DNA of 64,000 nt from contig NZ_FTNK01000004.1 of NCBI RefSeq assembly GCF_900156375.1, forward strand, positions 248,001 through 312,000. The letters run 5' to 3'. The translations under genes and the position numbers were made by a program. This stretch comes from Paenibacillus macquariensis (lineage in GTDB: Bacteria; Bacillota; Bacilli; Paenibacillales; Paenibacillaceae). The notes beneath the pieces were generated by a model. That model did not search any database and was not told the origin of the DNA. It worked only from the letters and a program-made list of their open reading frames with translations. Of this stretch, positions 36,612 through 45,980 are shown piece by piece (position 1 is the stretch's first letter; the number at the start of each line of letters is the position of its first letter).

Positions 36612-37781
36612 TTACTTGTGTTGTTCGAACTCTGCTTGAATACTCGCAAGAAGCTCAGGCTTGGTTATCACGTCATAAGCCGTGTTCGCCAAAGCTTTGG
36701 CTGCTAGAATCATGCCATCTAAGGCTAGGTCTTCCATAGCAAGATCACGGAATTGTGGCGTGTGTAGCATATGTCTTTCGTCAATGACCTTAATATAAGG
36801 GTGGATAGCTGGACAGCATAAGGATACATTACCTAGATCCATGGAACCATGATCATTGCCTGTGTTAATTTCTTCTGGGCTGATTCCTAATTCAACAAGG
36901 TTTGCAGTAAACGTATCTGACAAATGCTCGTTCGTTATCATTTCATCATAGGATGTTTCATAATTTGAAATGTCTAATGTACAACCTGTTTGTAGCGCAG
37001 CACCTTGTGCGATTTGTTTCACACGTTCGGTTAGAATGTTCAATTCCTTACGTGTTGCAGCGCGAACATAGAATTGAGCGGAAGCATAATCAGGAATAAT
37101 GTTTGCAGCTTCACCACCGTGGTTAATAACACCATGGATGCGTACGGAGCTCTTCACTTGCTGACGGAAAGCATTTATACCATTAAAGGTTTGAATGACG
37201 GCATCAAGCGCATTGATTCCTTCATGAGGACTTGCAGCAGCGTGTGATGATTTACCATGGAATTCGAACTGGATCGCATCAATAGCAAGAGATCGTCCTG
37301 ATTTCTCGTATGCATAAAAGGGATGCGTCATGAGTGCGATATCACAATCATCAAAAAGACCGGCAGCAGCCATAGGAACCTTTGCACCGCGTGTTTCTTC
37401 AGCTGGAGTACCGAATACACGGATGGTACCTCCAATCTCATCAATCACGGATTTCAGACCGACAGCTGCTCCTAGACTCATCATACAAATGAGATGATGA
37501 CCACAGGCATGTCCAAGACCTTGAAGTGCGTCGTATTCACATAACAGCGCTATCGTAGGTCCAGACTTCTTGGAAGTATAGGTGCCGATAAAAGCCGTTT
37601 CAATGCCCAGTACAGGAGCTTCTACGCTGAAACCGTGATATGTAAGTTCTTCTTTCAAGCGAGCGGAGGCAAGGAATTCTTCATTACCAAGTTCCGGATT
37701 AGCTCCGATATATAGTGATATTTCTTTAAATCGTGATGCGTTATGATCGATTGTGTTGGAAATTGTACTTTTGCTACTCAT
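36612..37781 (-). CDS. M20-family amidohydrolase/aminoacylase
   Basis: The metal-dependent hydrolase has about 389 residues and probably cleaves N-acyl or N-carbamoyl amino acids or dipeptides. The metal-binding motif GHACGHHLICMM, the catalytic GTPAEETRG, the HGKSSHAAASPHEGINALDA dimerisation segment and the late NDHGSMDLGNV histidine are present. ATG 37781 is preceded by GAGGAG on the minus strand; an earlier ATG at 37856 has no site. It lies next to an amino-acid importer, suggesting a role in scavenging. Confidence 0.88.
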   Translation of the reverse strand: MSSKSTISNTIDHNASRFKEISLYIGANPELGNEEFLASARLKEELTYHGFSVEAPVLGIETAFIGTYTSKKSGPTIALLCEYDALQGLGHACGHHLICMMSLGAAVGLKSVIDEIGGTIRVFGTPAEETRGAKVPMAAAGLFDDCDIALMTHPFYAYEKSGRSLAIDAIQFEFHGKSSHAAASPHEGINALDAVIQTFNGINAFRQQVKSSVRIHGVINHGGEAANIIPDYASAQFYVRAATRKELNILTERVKQIAQGAALQTGCTLDISNYETSYDEMITNEHLSDTFTANLVELGISPEEINTGNDHGSMDLGNVSLCCPAIHPYIKVIDERHMLHTPQFRDLAMEDLALDGMILAAKALANTAYDVITKPELLASIQAEFEQHK

Positions 37782-37999
37782 ATAGGCAACTCCTCTGTTT
37801 GAATGATTAACAATGCTTAATAGTATACCATGAATGAATTTTAGTAGTCTATGCAATCGTTTTGTATAATTTTGTATGTGTATGTGGCTCTATTTATGAA
37901 TTCCTAGTGAATACCATTGCATAATCATACATTTTGACTTATGATTGTTCTTGTTCTAAAAATACAATTATCAGTCACAAAGTAAGGGAGAAGAGAAAG

Positions 38000-39454
38000 T
38001 TGAAGAAAATATCTCGTATTATCGCGTTTCTACTTAGTGCCGTCATCTTACTAACTACGGGTGTATTAACCGCTAGTGCTGAAGATGCTACAACGGCTGT
38101 GAATAAAAAACTGATTCTTGGCACAAGTGCTGAGTTCGCGCCGTATGAATTTCACAAAAGAATCGATGGGAAAGATCAAATTGTTGGGTTCGATATATCT
38201 ATAGCGAGGGAAATTGCGAAAGATATGGGAGCCGAATTAGTCATTGAGGATATGGGATTCGATAGCCTTCTGTCTGCTTTACAAAGCGGTAGGGTGGACA
38301 TGGTTATCTCAGGCATGACACCGACAGAAGAACGTCGTCAAAGCATTGATTTCTCTGATAACTATTATATGGCTCGTCAGGCTATGATCGTTAGGGCAGA
38401 AGATAAAGACAAGTTCACAACCATGAAAGATTTCAAGAACGAGAAGATTGGTGTTCAAAAAGGATCTATCCAAGAAGAAATTGGGATGACGATTTCAGGT
38501 GCACAATTAACTTCGATAGATAAAATTCCTGACATTATTTTGCAACTAAAAACAAAACGTGTTAATGCCATTATTGTAGAAGACACTGTAGGTACAGGAT
38601 ACATAGACTCAGAAATCGTGTTTGCAGATGCTATGCCAACGAATTCTGAATCCTATGCTGCTATTGGTGTTCAAAAGGGTAATACAGAGATTGTGAATGC
38701 TATAAACGGTACGCTTGCTCGTCTAAAGAGTGAAGGTGCTATTGAACAAATGGTTAAAGAAGCCAGTATTCTTGCAGCAAAAGAGGAGTCTGGAAACATC
38801 TTTAATACGGCATGGGAATTTCGCGATTATTATATCAAAGGGATTGGATATACTCTTCTTTTGTCTGCATTAGGTGTATTATTTGGTTTCATTATTGGTC
38901 TATTTATAGCTTTGTCACGCATGACGAACATTCGTATCGTGAGGTGGTTAGGAACAGCGTATGTCGAGGTGTTACGCGGTACGCCAATGCTCGTACAGCT
39001 TATGATTATTCACTACGGTCTTGCCTTAACGTTCGGAGTTAATTTCTCACCACTACAGTCGGGTATTATTACCTTATCTATTAATAGTTCAGCTTATTTA
39101 GCTGAAATTTTTAGAGCGGGGATTCAAGGTGTGGATCGAGGGCAAATGGAGGCGGCTCGTTCGCTTGGTATGACACGCATAACAGCGATGCGTCATATTG
39201 TCCTACCTCAAGCTTTCAAAGCTGTTCTTCCAGCGATCGGGAACGAATTTATTACGATTATTAAAGAATCATCGATAATCTCGGTTATTGGGATGGTAGA
39301 TATTATGTATCAAGCAGGCGTTGTTAAGAACATTACGTACCAAGGTCTTAACCCATTTATTATTGCTGCGGTAATCTATTTTGTATTAACGTTTACGTTG
39401 TCTAAGTTATTGAATGCTTTGGAAAGGAAGTTGAGTGCCAGTGATAACCGTTAA
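38000..39454 (+). CDS. Fused amino-acid binding protein and ABC permease
   Basis: The product has about 484 residues. After a signal segment ([20 protein letters not shown]) comes a family-3 binding domain ([38 protein letters not shown]). From about residue 280 a HisM/GlnP-type permease follows, with [30 protein letters not shown] and the EAA loop ([20 protein letters not shown]). TTG 38000, nine bases after AAGGGAG, is the best start. Fusing receptor and channel is known for some Gram-positive glutamine importers. The ATPase gene overlaps its end by 20 bases. Confidence 0.9.
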   Translation: MKKISRIIAFLLSAVILLTTGVLTASAEDATTAVNKKLILGTSAEFAPYEFHKRIDGKDQIVGFDISIAREIAKDMGAELVIEDMGFDSLLSALQSGRVDMVISGMTPTEERRQSIDFSDNYYMARQAMIVRAEDKDKFTTMKDFKNEKIGVQKGSIQEEIGMTISGAQLTSIDKIPDIILQLKTKRVNAIIVEDTVGTGYIDSEIVFADAMPTNSESYAAIGVQKGNTEIVNAINGTLARLKSEGAIEQMVKEASILAAKEESGNIFNTAWEFRDYYIKGIGYTLLLSALGVLFGFIIGLFIALSRMTNIRIVRWLGTAYVEVLRGTPMLVQLMIIHYGLALTFGVNFSPLQSGIITLSINSSAYLAEIFRAGIQGVDRGQMEAARSLGMTRITAMRHIVLPQAFKAVLPAIGNEFITIIKESSIISVIGMVDIMYQAGVVKNITYQGLNPFIIAAVIYFVLTFTLSKLLNALERKLSASDNR

Positions 39455-40163
39455 AGATCTTCATAAATCATATGGGAATATAGAAATCCTTAAAGGAATT
39501 GATTTGGACATTTCCAAAGGAGAAGTTGTCGTAGTTATAGGTCCATCGGGATCAGGTAAAAGTACATTTCTTCGTTGTCTAAATTTGCTTGAGCAACCGA
39601 CTTCTGGAGAAATATTATTCGAAGGGGAGTCGATTACGGCCCCTAAGCATGACATCAACTCAACTCGTGAGAAAATGGGTATGGTGTTTCAGAACTTCAA
39701 TCTATTTCCGCATAAGACCGTTGGACAGAATATTATGATCGCACCACGTACGGTGAAGAAGCAGTCTGCATCAGAAGTGGAAGTCATTGCAAATAAGTTG
39801 CTTCAAACCGTTGGATTGTCTGATAAAAAAGATGTCTTCCCGAATCAACTGTCAGGGGGACAGAAACAACGTATTGCGATTGCACGTGCTCTAGCTATGC
39901 AGCCACATGTGATGTTGTTTGATGAACCAACTTCAGCACTTGACCCTGAAATGGTAGGAGAGGTTCTTGAAGTCATGAAGAAACTAGCTCATGAAGGTAT
40001 GACGATGGTAATCGTTACCCATGAGATGGGATTTGCTCGTGAAGTTGGAGATCGGATTCTATTCATGGACGAAGGCCGTATTATGGAGCAAGGTTCTCCG
40101 GAAGAAGTATTCAATAATCCGAAGAATATTCGTACAAAAGAGTTCTTAAGTAAAGTATTGTAG
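39435..40163 (+). CDS. Amino-acid ABC transporter ATPase (GlnQ-like)
   Basis: The 242-residue ATPase has Walker [10 protein letters not shown], signature [17 protein letters not shown], Walker [21 protein letters not shown] and an H-loop histidine in [11 protein letters not shown]. The sequence is typical of polar amino-acid importers (GlnQ/HisP). Starting at GTG 39435 (or GTG 39441), it overlaps the fused permease gene, its evident partner. A terminator follows 18 bases after the stop. Confidence 0.93.
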   Translation: MPVITVKDLHKSYGNIEILKGIDLDISKGEVVVVIGPSGSGKSTFLRCLNLLEQPTSGEILFEGESITAPKHDINSTREKMGMVFQNFNLFPHKTVGQNIMIAPRTVKKQSASEVEVIANKLLQTVGLSDKKDVFPNQLSGGQKQRIAIARALAMQPHVMLFDEPTSALDPEMVGEVLEVMKKLAHEGMTMVIVTHEMGFAREVGDRILFMDEGRIMEQGSPEEVFNNPKNIRTKEFLSKVL

Positions 40164-40180
40164 TATCGTATCAACATACA

Positions 40181-40228
40181 AAAACAGACGTAAAAATGAC
40201 GAATATGTCATCAATACGTCTGTTTTTT
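40181..40228 (+). terminator. Terminator of the amino-acid importer operon
   Basis: AAAACAGACGTA (40181-40192) pairs with TACGTCTGTTTT (40215-40226); an inner TGAC/GTCA stem and a T-run complete it. Confidence 0.85.
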
Positions 40229-40327
40229 TGTGCGGAAAAAATGCGAATCTGCGCTGTTAAAGGCTTGTTGTCAATCTTTACATGTTTACTGGTTACAAAA
40301 TTGTGATATATTTGTTGAGCCAAAACT

Positions 40328-40472
40328 TTCAGAGAGAAAGTGCGGGGGATGTAATTAGCGTGTAGAAGAACAGTATTTACCGGTTCTACTCACCTTGGGG
40401 TGAATCGCATGGAATGATAGTGCGTAGGGTTGACTCCCAATCCGAATCCGACAGCTAACTTCGCAGGCGTTA
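40328..40472 (+). ncRNA. c-di-AMP (ydaO/yuaA-type) riboswitch
   Basis: Upstream of the LysM-3D gene lie the conserved blocks of this class in order: GTGCGGGGGATG, CCTTGGGGTGAATCGCATGG, TAGGGTTGACTCCCAATCCG and CCGAATCCGACAGCTAACTT with CGCAGGCG. The 3' boundary is close to the ribosome site (GAGGAGG) of the gene. In this class, c-di-AMP binding turns expression off. Its typical targets are wall hydrolases and potassium or osmolyte transporters, which fits the downstream gene. Confidence 0.85.
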
Positions 40473-40493
40473 ATACGAGGAGGAACACTAACA

Positions 40494-41144
40494 ATGAATA
40501 CGAAATTTAAAAAAATTAAAATGATGGTAGCTGCAATGGGCGTTGCTTTGGTCGTCCAAAATACACCGATTCACGCAGATACAGTTCATGTAGCCAAAGA
40601 CGGAGATACCTTCTACAAATTATCTCAGCAATATGGTGTAAGTCTTGATAAGTTGATGAATGCGAATCCGAATACAACGGTGAATAACATCTATGCAGGT
40701 ATTAACTTAAACATTCCAACCGTGAAGAACACGGTATCTGCTAGTGCTGTGAAATCAACAGCATCTACGGTGAGTGTTATACCAGATCAAAAAGTAGTGG
40801 AAGCTTGGGGTAAAACATTTAACTATAGTTCAACAGTACAAGTTAAAGCAACAGCATACTCTGCTGCAGCAAGTGAGAATGGTAAATGGGGTGCCGTTGA
40901 TTATTTCGGTAATCCACTTAAATTGGGTACGATCGCAGTAGATCCTAATGTCATTCCTATGGGTACGAAAGTATTAGTTACTGGCCATAGTCATAATGGT
41001 CTTCCTAACGATGCCTTTGTTGCAACAGCAACAGACGCAGGTTCTGCTATAAAGGGTAATCGAATTGATATATTTATCCCAGGAAGCCAACAAAGTGTTA
41101 GTTCATTCGGATTTCAACAAGTTAAATTGTTTATTATAAAATAG
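40494..41144 (+). CDS. Secreted LysM and 3D-domain protein
   Basis: The 216-residue product has a signal peptide (MMVAAMGVALVVQNTPIHA region, cleavage near residue 29), one LysM domain (VHVAKDGDTFYKLSQQYGVS... to IYAGINLNIP) that binds peptidoglycan, and a C-terminal 3D domain with its three aspartates in GAVDYFGN, AVDPNVIP and TATDAGSAIKGNRIDI. 3D domains resemble lytic transglycosylase MltA cores, so it is probably a wall-remodelling enzyme like YocH. The upstream c-di-AMP riboswitch controls it. Confidence 0.9.
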   Translation: MNTKFKKIKMMVAAMGVALVVQNTPIHADTVHVAKDGDTFYKLSQQYGVSLDKLMNANPNTTVNNIYAGINLNIPTVKNTVSASAVKSTASTVSVIPDQKVVEAWGKTFNYSSTVQVKATAYSAAASENGKWGAVDYFGNPLKLGTIAVDPNVIPMGTKVLVTGHSHNGLPNDAFVATATDAGSAIKGNRIDIFIPGSQQSVSSFGFQQVKLFIIK

Positions 41145-41158
41145 ATTGAATATGAAAA

Positions 41159-41196
41159 GACCGAGTGCCAGTAAAATCTGGTTCTCGGTTTTTTTG
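41159..41196 (+). terminator. Terminator of the 3D-protein gene
   Basis: ACCGAG (41160-41165) and CCAG pair with CTGG and CTCGGT (41184-41189), then a run of seven T. Confidence 0.8.
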
Positions 41197-41306
41197 TATT
41201 TCTATGATTAGTTTTCAGTAATGCTATGAATCTATCCATTGTTTCAATCTACGTTGTATAATTTGGTTATAATATACAATTGGTAAGAAGAAAGGGAGCA
41301 GATGGA

Positions 41307-41876
41307 ATGAACATAGAAGTCGTATTTGAGCAGTTTCCTATCCTAAAATCAGATGATTTCGTATTGAAGAAGATAGAAGATCATCATCTTGATGATGTGT
41401 ATGAGATTTATAGTAATGACAACGTTTTTGAATACTGTGGCATAATACCGAAACACAATAGAGATACTGTAAAGAATATGATAGGGCATTTTGAGAGAGA
41501 CTTTACTAAAAGGTCTAGAGTTAAGTGGGGAGTATTCGCCAGTACTGATTCTGATAGATTACTAGGTATTATTGAACTACTCGATTTCAATCTCAAGATA
41601 AATATGGTGTCGATCGGCTATTTTTTGGCGGAAGCGCAGTGGGGAAGAGGGATTGCTACTGAGGCGGTTAGAATGCTAGTAGAATTTTTGTTTACGGATG
41701 TTAACGTTAATAGGATTCAAGCTGAAGTCATGCCAGCAAATGAGAATTCTAAGAAAGTCCTATTGAAGAATGGCTTCATCAAAGAGGGTATGCTAAGACA
41801 AGCAACATTATGGTCAGGCAAGGGCGTCGTCGATTTAGAAATATACAGTATTTTAAAAGAAGATTATGTACAATGA
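41307..41876 (+). CDS. GNAT N-acetyltransferase (RimJ/RimL-like)
   Basis: The 189-residue product starts at ATG 41307 behind AAAGGGAG. It has the acetyl-CoA motif WGRGIATEAVRMLVEF and the following VNVNRIQAEVMPANENSKKV and LLKNGFIKEGMLR segments, typical of RimJ/RimL-type enzymes that acetylate protein N-termini or small amines. The substrate is unknown. Confidence 0.85.
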   Translation: MNIEVVFEQFPILKSDDFVLKKIEDHHLDDVYEIYSNDNVFEYCGIIPKHNRDTVKNMIGHFERDFTKRSRVKWGVFASTDSDRLLGIIELLDFNLKINMVSIGYFLAEAQWGRGIATEAVRMLVEFLFTDVNVNRIQAEVMPANENSKKVLLKNGFIKEGMLRQATLWSGKGVVDLEIYSILKEDYVQ

Positions 41877-41928
41877 TTGATTATACTGGCTCGGGTTTAT
41901 CATATTGGTGAATACCCATTTAAGGTCG

Positions 41929-41955
41929 AAAAAGCTGACCAGTAGTCAGCTTTTC
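41929..41955. terminator. Bidirectional hairpin terminator
   Basis: AAAAAGCTGAC (41929-41939) and GTCAGCTTTT (41945-41954) flank the loop CAGTA. It separates the acetyltransferase from the minus-strand MFS remnant. Confidence 0.75.
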
Positions 41956-41967
41956 AGTAGATAGGTA

Positions 41968-42222
41968 TTAATCCTTATTGTCCAGAGCCTTTGTACGATT
42001 TGTTATGGCTCGGACCATAAACGCAGCGACGAAAAGGATGATTGTCGCAGTTGCAAGGACAACAACAAAGGATTTATCAAAAGCGGTTTGTGCCATTTCA
42101 ATGAGAATGGCTCCAGCTGTGGCTGGGAGGTTTTCTACTACAATAAGTGCTTCGTCAAGGCTGTCTCGAACGATCGGCGAGACGCCTAGTCCTTCAGGAA
42201 GTGTATGGCTAACGGGTAACGA
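41968..42222 (-). pseudogene. C-terminal remnant of an MFS (DHA2-type) transporter
   Basis: The last 80 or so codons read like the end of an EmrB/QacA-type exporter: a short amphipathic stretch, then one membrane segment (VVVLATATIILFVAAFMVRA) and a basic tail. The remaining 13 membrane segments are missing. Upstream, the frame runs into a hairpin sequence at 42240-42267, which marks the breakpoint. Confidence 0.6.
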
Positions 42223-42239
42223 TAGCTCAATAAAACAGC

Positions 42240-42267
42240 AGAAGGATCCGCGTCGGCGGATCCTTCT
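42240..42267. terminator. Perfect 12-bp GC-rich hairpin
   Basis: AGAAGGATCCGC and GCGGATCCTTCT pair perfectly around GTCG. It sits at the broken edge of the MFS remnant and is probably a terminator of a lost neighbour. Confidence 0.6.
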
Positions 42268-42362
42268 CACGTCCCCCTCGTCAATTGGGCTAAGGGGTAG
42301 GTTAGTGTAATAAATAGAGTAGTACTTTGCAAATACATTTTATTATAAATTTTTGTATTGCT

Positions 42363-42872
42363 TTAGTTTGAATTTGTATTCTTAAAATAGTTTTCGCTAT
42401 CTATTCGCACTTTCTCAGGTAAAACACGATCCAGTTCCTTATTTAACCAAGCAAGAGTTTTATTACGTAGAACCTTGCGCATATGCTCTTCTGCTTCAAG
42501 CATTGTCAAGTTAATCGTACATAAAGGATTGCTTTGAGTACATGAAGTACATTCTTCATTATCTCTATACATTAAATTCGTTTTTAATATGTTTTTACAT
42601 TGAAAAATAGTTTTTTTTCCTTCAACCGCTTCAATTACATCCCAAAACGAAATTTCCTCAGGGGTCTTAGCTAATTTATATCCTCCCTTTACACCAGGTG
42701 TAGAACTCACAATACCAGCCTTAGACAATTTACCGAAAACTTTCGAGAGATACGTTTCTGAAAGCCCTTGAAATTCTGAAAGATCCTTTATTCCTATGCA
42801 CTCCTCTTCTGGTATGTCTATTAAATAGACAAGGCTATGCAAAGCATATTCAACCATAACACTATACTGCAT
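42363..42872 (-). CDS. Rrf2-family regulator
   Basis: The 169-residue product has the Rrf2 winged helix at the N-terminus (MQYSVMVEYALHSLVYLIDI, GLSETYLSKVFGKLSKAGIV, GVKGGYKLAK). C-terminal cysteines are in FQCKNI, EECTSC and NPLCTI, fitting an iron-sulfur or thiol-based redox switch. It is divergent from the azoreductase gene, which it probably represses until quinone or thiol stress. Confidence 0.88.
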   Translation of the reverse strand: MQYSVMVEYALHSLVYLIDIPEEECIGIKDLSEFQGLSETYLSKVFGKLSKAGIVSSTPGVKGGYKLAKTPEEISFWDVIEAVEGKKTIFQCKNILKTNLMYRDNEECTSCTQSNPLCTINLTMLEAEEHMRKVLRNKTLAWLNKELDRVLPEKVRIDSENYFKNTNSN

Positions 42873-42970
42873 ATATTAAATCACCTACCTTCATGTTAAT
42901 AGGCTTACCAAAAACATAGTATAGCATCAATTTCATTTTGTAAATTCACATAATCACATCGCTGTATAAA

Positions 42971-42999
42971 TTGACATACAATTAGGAAAGTATTATTAT
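42971..42999 (+). promoter_or_regulatory. Sigma-A promoter of azoR
   Basis: A consensus TTGACA (42971-42976) and TATTAT (42994-42999) are 17 bases apart. The predicted transcript start, near 43006, coincides with the first base of the 53-bp palindrome. Confidence 0.75.
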
Positions 43000-43004
43000 A
43001 GACT

Positions 43005-43057
43005 ACATTAATCGTCGATCATATTAATCGATGATTAATATGATCGACGATTAATGT
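43005..43057. repeat. Perfect 53-bp palindrome at the azoR transcript start
   Basis: Two 25-base arms (beginning ACATTAATCGTCGATCATAT) pair without mismatch around GAT. The palindrome covers the predicted +1 region and the untranslated leader, ending 31 bases before the azoR ATG. It could be an operator for the divergent Rrf2 regulator, a 5' mRNA stabiliser, or both. Confidence 0.85.
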
Positions 43058-43088
43058 AAATGAACTTTCATTTTAGGAGGGGATTTCC

Positions 43089-43730
43089 ATGAGTAAACTA
43101 CTTATTATCAATGCACATCCAGAATTTGATTCTAAAACCTCAGCAAGTCTAGATGTATTTAATTGCTTTTTGAAAGTATACAAAGAGAAGCATCCAAATG
43201 ACGAAGTTATTGAACAAATTAATCTATACGACGATGAAGTACCCATGTTAGATAAAACTGTTTTACTAGCATGGGCGAAACAAGGAAAAGGTGAAGAATT
43301 AACAAGTCAAGAAAAAGACGTTACAGACCGCATGAATGAGATTTTAAAACAATTCAAAAGTGCTAATAAGTATGTAATTGTTTATCCATTGCATAACTTT
43401 AATATCCCATCAAAACTAAAGGATTACATGGATAATATTATGATTGCAAGGGAAACGTTTAAATATACCGACACTGGATCGGTCGGTCTTCTAAAAGATG
43501 GAAGAAGTATGGTTGTTATTCAAGCTAGTGGATCAATCTATACCAATGATGACTGGTATACCGAAGTGGAATACTCACATAAATATTTGAAGTCCATATT
43601 TAATTACTTTGGTATCGAAGATTTTGAAACAATTCGAGTTCAAGGAACAGTTGTTCTGGACAGAGAAGAAGTATTAAAAAAAGGATATAAAGAAGCTGAA
43701 GAGCAAGCTTTAAAATTAGCAGCGATATAG
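43089..43730 (+). CDS. azoR: FMN-dependent NADH-azoreductase
   Basis: This 213-residue flavodoxin-like quinone reductase, which can also reduce azo dyes, is of the AzoR type. LLIINAHPEFDSKTSASLDV is the FMN phosphate region; YPLHNFNIPSKLKDYMDNI and TFKYTDTGSVGLLKDGRS are conserved in AzoR. It begins at ATG 43089 after TTAGGAGGGG. Regulation by the divergent Rrf2 protein is likely. Confidence 0.9.
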   Translation: MSKLLIINAHPEFDSKTSASLDVFNCFLKVYKEKHPNDEVIEQINLYDDEVPMLDKTVLLAWAKQGKGEELTSQEKDVTDRMNEILKQFKSANKYVIVYPLHNFNIPSKLKDYMDNIMIARETFKYTDTGSVGLLKDGRSMVVIQASGSIYTNDDWYTEVEYSHKYLKSIFNYFGIEDFETIRVQGTVVLDREEVLKKGYKEAEEQALKLAAI

Positions 43731-43768
43731 GAAATAACAAATATTTTGTCATAGTTCAAACAACCAGA

Positions 43769-43864
43769 GATAGTTTAAGATCATACGCGGTGAACCGTAT
43801 CACACATAGTGGTAAAGCAGAAAATGATGAAGCGGCATTGATAATTATGCTTTTGGGGGATTAA
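43769..43864 (+). pseudogene. Gene scrap related to part of 49591-49914
   Basis: A frame without start reads DSLRSYAVNRITHSGKAE and ends at TAA 43862. The DNA GATAGTTTAAGATC and the following GTGAACC recur at 49752-49780, where the protein reads DSLRSSVVNLIISRAK. It is probably a leftover of a related gene. Confidence 0.35.
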
Positions 43865-43985
43865 GCGTAGATAAAGCTTATAACCTCTCGTATAATGAAA
43901 CTATCTTCAAAAATGAAGGGACTGAACTATGCGCAGATGTCAATATTTTCAACCTAACTATTAAAATATAATGGAGGTAAAGGTA

Positions 43986-44516
43986 TTGATTACAGAGTTA
44001 CACACAGAACGTTTACATTTGAGAAAAATGAAGGTATCGGATTCGTCTAGCTTGTTTAAAATTTGGTCTGATCCAGATGTTACTAAATTTATGAATGTTA
44101 GTTGTTTCACTAATGAAAATCAAGCAAAAGAAATGATTACTCTCCTTGATGATCTTTCTCAAGACAGCAAAGCTATTCGTTTCTCCATAATTAAAATAGA
44201 ATCCAATGAAATCATAGGTTCTTGTGGTTTTAATTCCTTGGATTTTGAAAATGCAAAAGCAGAAATCGGATATGACATTGCTAAGTCATTTTGGGGAAGA
44301 GGATATGCTTCAGAAGCTATCTATTCTTTGTTAGATTACGCATTCTCATCTTTAAAGATGAATCGAATCGAAGCAAAAGTTGAACCCGAAAACGTGAATT
44401 CAATAAAACTTTTACAAAAGCTAAACTTTACGTTTGAAGGAACACTAAGACAATATGAAAGAGTAGACGGAAAGTTTAATGATCTCAATATCTATTCAAA
44501 ATTAATATCGGATTGA
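43986..44516 (+). CDS. GNAT N-acetyltransferase (RimJ/RimL-like)
   Basis: The 176-residue product starts with TTG 43986, eight bases after GGAGG; the ATG at 43971 overlaps the ribosome site. It has LHTERLHLRKMK at its start, EIGYDIAKSFWGRGYASEAI with the acetyl-CoA loop, and NRIEAKVEPENVNSIKLLQK. It is a paralogue in type of 41307-41876. The substrate is unknown. Confidence 0.85.
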   Translation: MITELHTERLHLRKMKVSDSSSLFKIWSDPDVTKFMNVSCFTNENQAKEMITLLDDLSQDSKAIRFSIIKIESNEIIGSCGFNSLDFENAKAEIGYDIAKSFWGRGYASEAIYSLLDYAFSSLKMNRIEAKVEPENVNSIKLLQKLNFTFEGTLRQYERVDGKFNDLNIYSKLISD

Positions 44517-44830
44517 TTTGATTATTCCTGCCTATTTTGAATTGTAAGTAGCATACATGGAAACTTACCGTTACAGAGCTTGGAATGAAGGGCATAGTTT
44601 ACACTGGGTTAGTTCAATATTTTTTTTCATATTCATTATGCGTACAAAAGACCGTCAATAAATGCACGGTCTTTTGTAGTTAAACTTGTTCATATTCATT
44701 ATTGTGTGGAACCATTGTAATTGCTCTTATTTTGACAACAGGGAACCTGTTCGCTCCATTTGCTAATAAAAAGGCACCCATTGAAGCCGCCATGCTAACA
44801 TATAGGGTTGTTACAATAACCCCTTACATA
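44517..44830. other. Intergenic region with terminator and membrane-protein scrap
   Basis: A hairpin ACAAAAGACCGT/ACGGTCTTTTGT (44644-44677) terminates the acetyltransferase. From about 44702 one plus-strand frame reads GTIVIALILTTGNLFAPFAN without a usable start and ends at 44839. It looks like a scrap of a membrane protein. Nothing else is visible. Confidence 0.5.
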
Positions 44831-45457
44831 TCATTTTAAATTTAAAACCATATAATCCCATTTTGATTCTTTGAAAAATAGATGCCGCACTAAGCTATTC
44901 TTTTGTAAATGAGTCTGGAATGACAGGAGTTCGTATAGATGCTTGGCACGTGGGTTACTACCTACGACGTGCAAGCTCAGCACATCTAGGTGTGGCTCAG
45001 TTTGCACAAAATGCTGCGCCCACTGAAATAATAACTTTCCAATCCCCTTACTTCGATGGTCCGGATGTACAACAATGTCTGCAATATAACATTCTCCAGC
45101 CTGTGGTTTATGATCTAATAAAGATAACCCGATCAGCATTTTTAACAGGTTCCATTTTCCCAACCTATTGAAGCTCTTCCACGAAGGAAACTCTTGCTTT
45201 TGCTTTTTGTCAGATTCGGGCTTCCATTTGATAGATATCGTTCCGATCACTTCTCCATCTTGCAGGGCGACCATTCTTTGACTTGCCGGTTCGGTAGGGA
45301 AATGTTCAAACAGATTTTCGAAAAAAACAGCGAGATCGTCATCATTCATGTTCGTCAAGTGTTGAAACTTTCCGCGAAACCCGTGAACAAGTAGGTGGCC
45401 GACCTGTAGATTATATTTGGTCTGCATAGGTTCAAGTGTTATCGGTACTGTAGTCAT
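44831..45457 (-). CDS. GNAT N-acetyltransferase
   Basis: The 208-residue product carries CYIADIVVHPDHRSKGIGKL, the classical acetyl-CoA-binding R/Q-x-x-G-x-G/A motif, followed by LHVVGSNPRAKHLYELLSF. The N-terminal half is a less typical EPMQTKYNLQVGHLLVHGFRG region. Its start overlaps the end of the upstream gene by 26 bases, so the two are translated together. The substrate is unknown. Confidence 0.85.
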   Translation of the reverse strand: MTTVPITLEPMQTKYNLQVGHLLVHGFRGKFQHLTNMNDDDLAVFFENLFEHFPTEPASQRMVALQDGEVIGTISIKWKPESDKKQKQEFPSWKSFNRLGKWNLLKMLIGLSLLDHKPQAGECYIADIVVHPDHRSKGIGKLLFQWAQHFVQTEPHLDVLSLHVVGSNPRAKHLYELLSFQTHLQKNSLVRHLFFKESKWDYMVLNLK

Positions 45458-45926
45458 GATTGTTCCTCCTTTCGGATTTTGTAGCCGATTCGATCAACAA
45501 TTGCAACTCGTAATGCAACTCGTTCTTGCTGCTAAATAACGATAAATAGGATCTTTCAATAAGGATAAGGGGCCCCGTTATAGTATATGATTGTGCAGTA
45601 GCATAGTCGTACAGCTGGTCAATCATTTGTTCGAGCTCATCATCTTCAAGAATTAGGCTTTGCATAGAAAGGTAATTGCCTCCAGGTAAAGAAAAATCGC
45701 CAGGCCCTTGAGTTTCTAGACATAAGGTAATTGTGCTCGAACCATCGTATATATAATGAATGTCCGATTCGAACAAATTCGGAACACGCTTCGCTTGTTC
45801 AGCCAACAGTTTAGCATTAAGCTTAGTGTGTGAACCCATTTCGATCCAACTCGCAAAGTAGGTGGTGTCTCGCCGCTTTATTTGATACTGGTTGGACTGC
45901 GAATTAAAGTTTTGCTGTTCATGCAA
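45432..45926 (-). CDS. Putative effector-binding (GyrI-like) domain protein
   Basis: The 164-residue product begins at ATG 45926 with a polar N-terminus rich in Q and N. From about residue 20 it has a beta-rich domain with FASWIEMGSHTKL, LPGGNYLSMQSLI and GPLILIERSYLSLFS; the ending resembles the 'GP.i.iy' strand of GyrI-like domains at the C-terminus of MerR-family multidrug regulators. The DNA-binding half is missing, so it may be a truncated regulator or a stand-alone ligand binder. It is coupled to the acetyltransferase gene. Confidence 0.55.
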   Translation of the reverse strand: MHEQQNFNSQSNQYQIKRRDTTYFASWIEMGSHTKLNAKLLAEQAKRVPNLFESDIHYIYDGSSTITLCLETQGPGDFSLPGGNYLSMQSLILEDDELEQMIDQLYDYATAQSYTITGPLILIERSYLSLFSSKNELHYELQLLIESATKSERRNNHDYSTDNT

Positions 45927-45980
45927 TAGCCCATTAATCCAAAAACACTTCCAGAATACGAATAGAAAATATTACAATAA

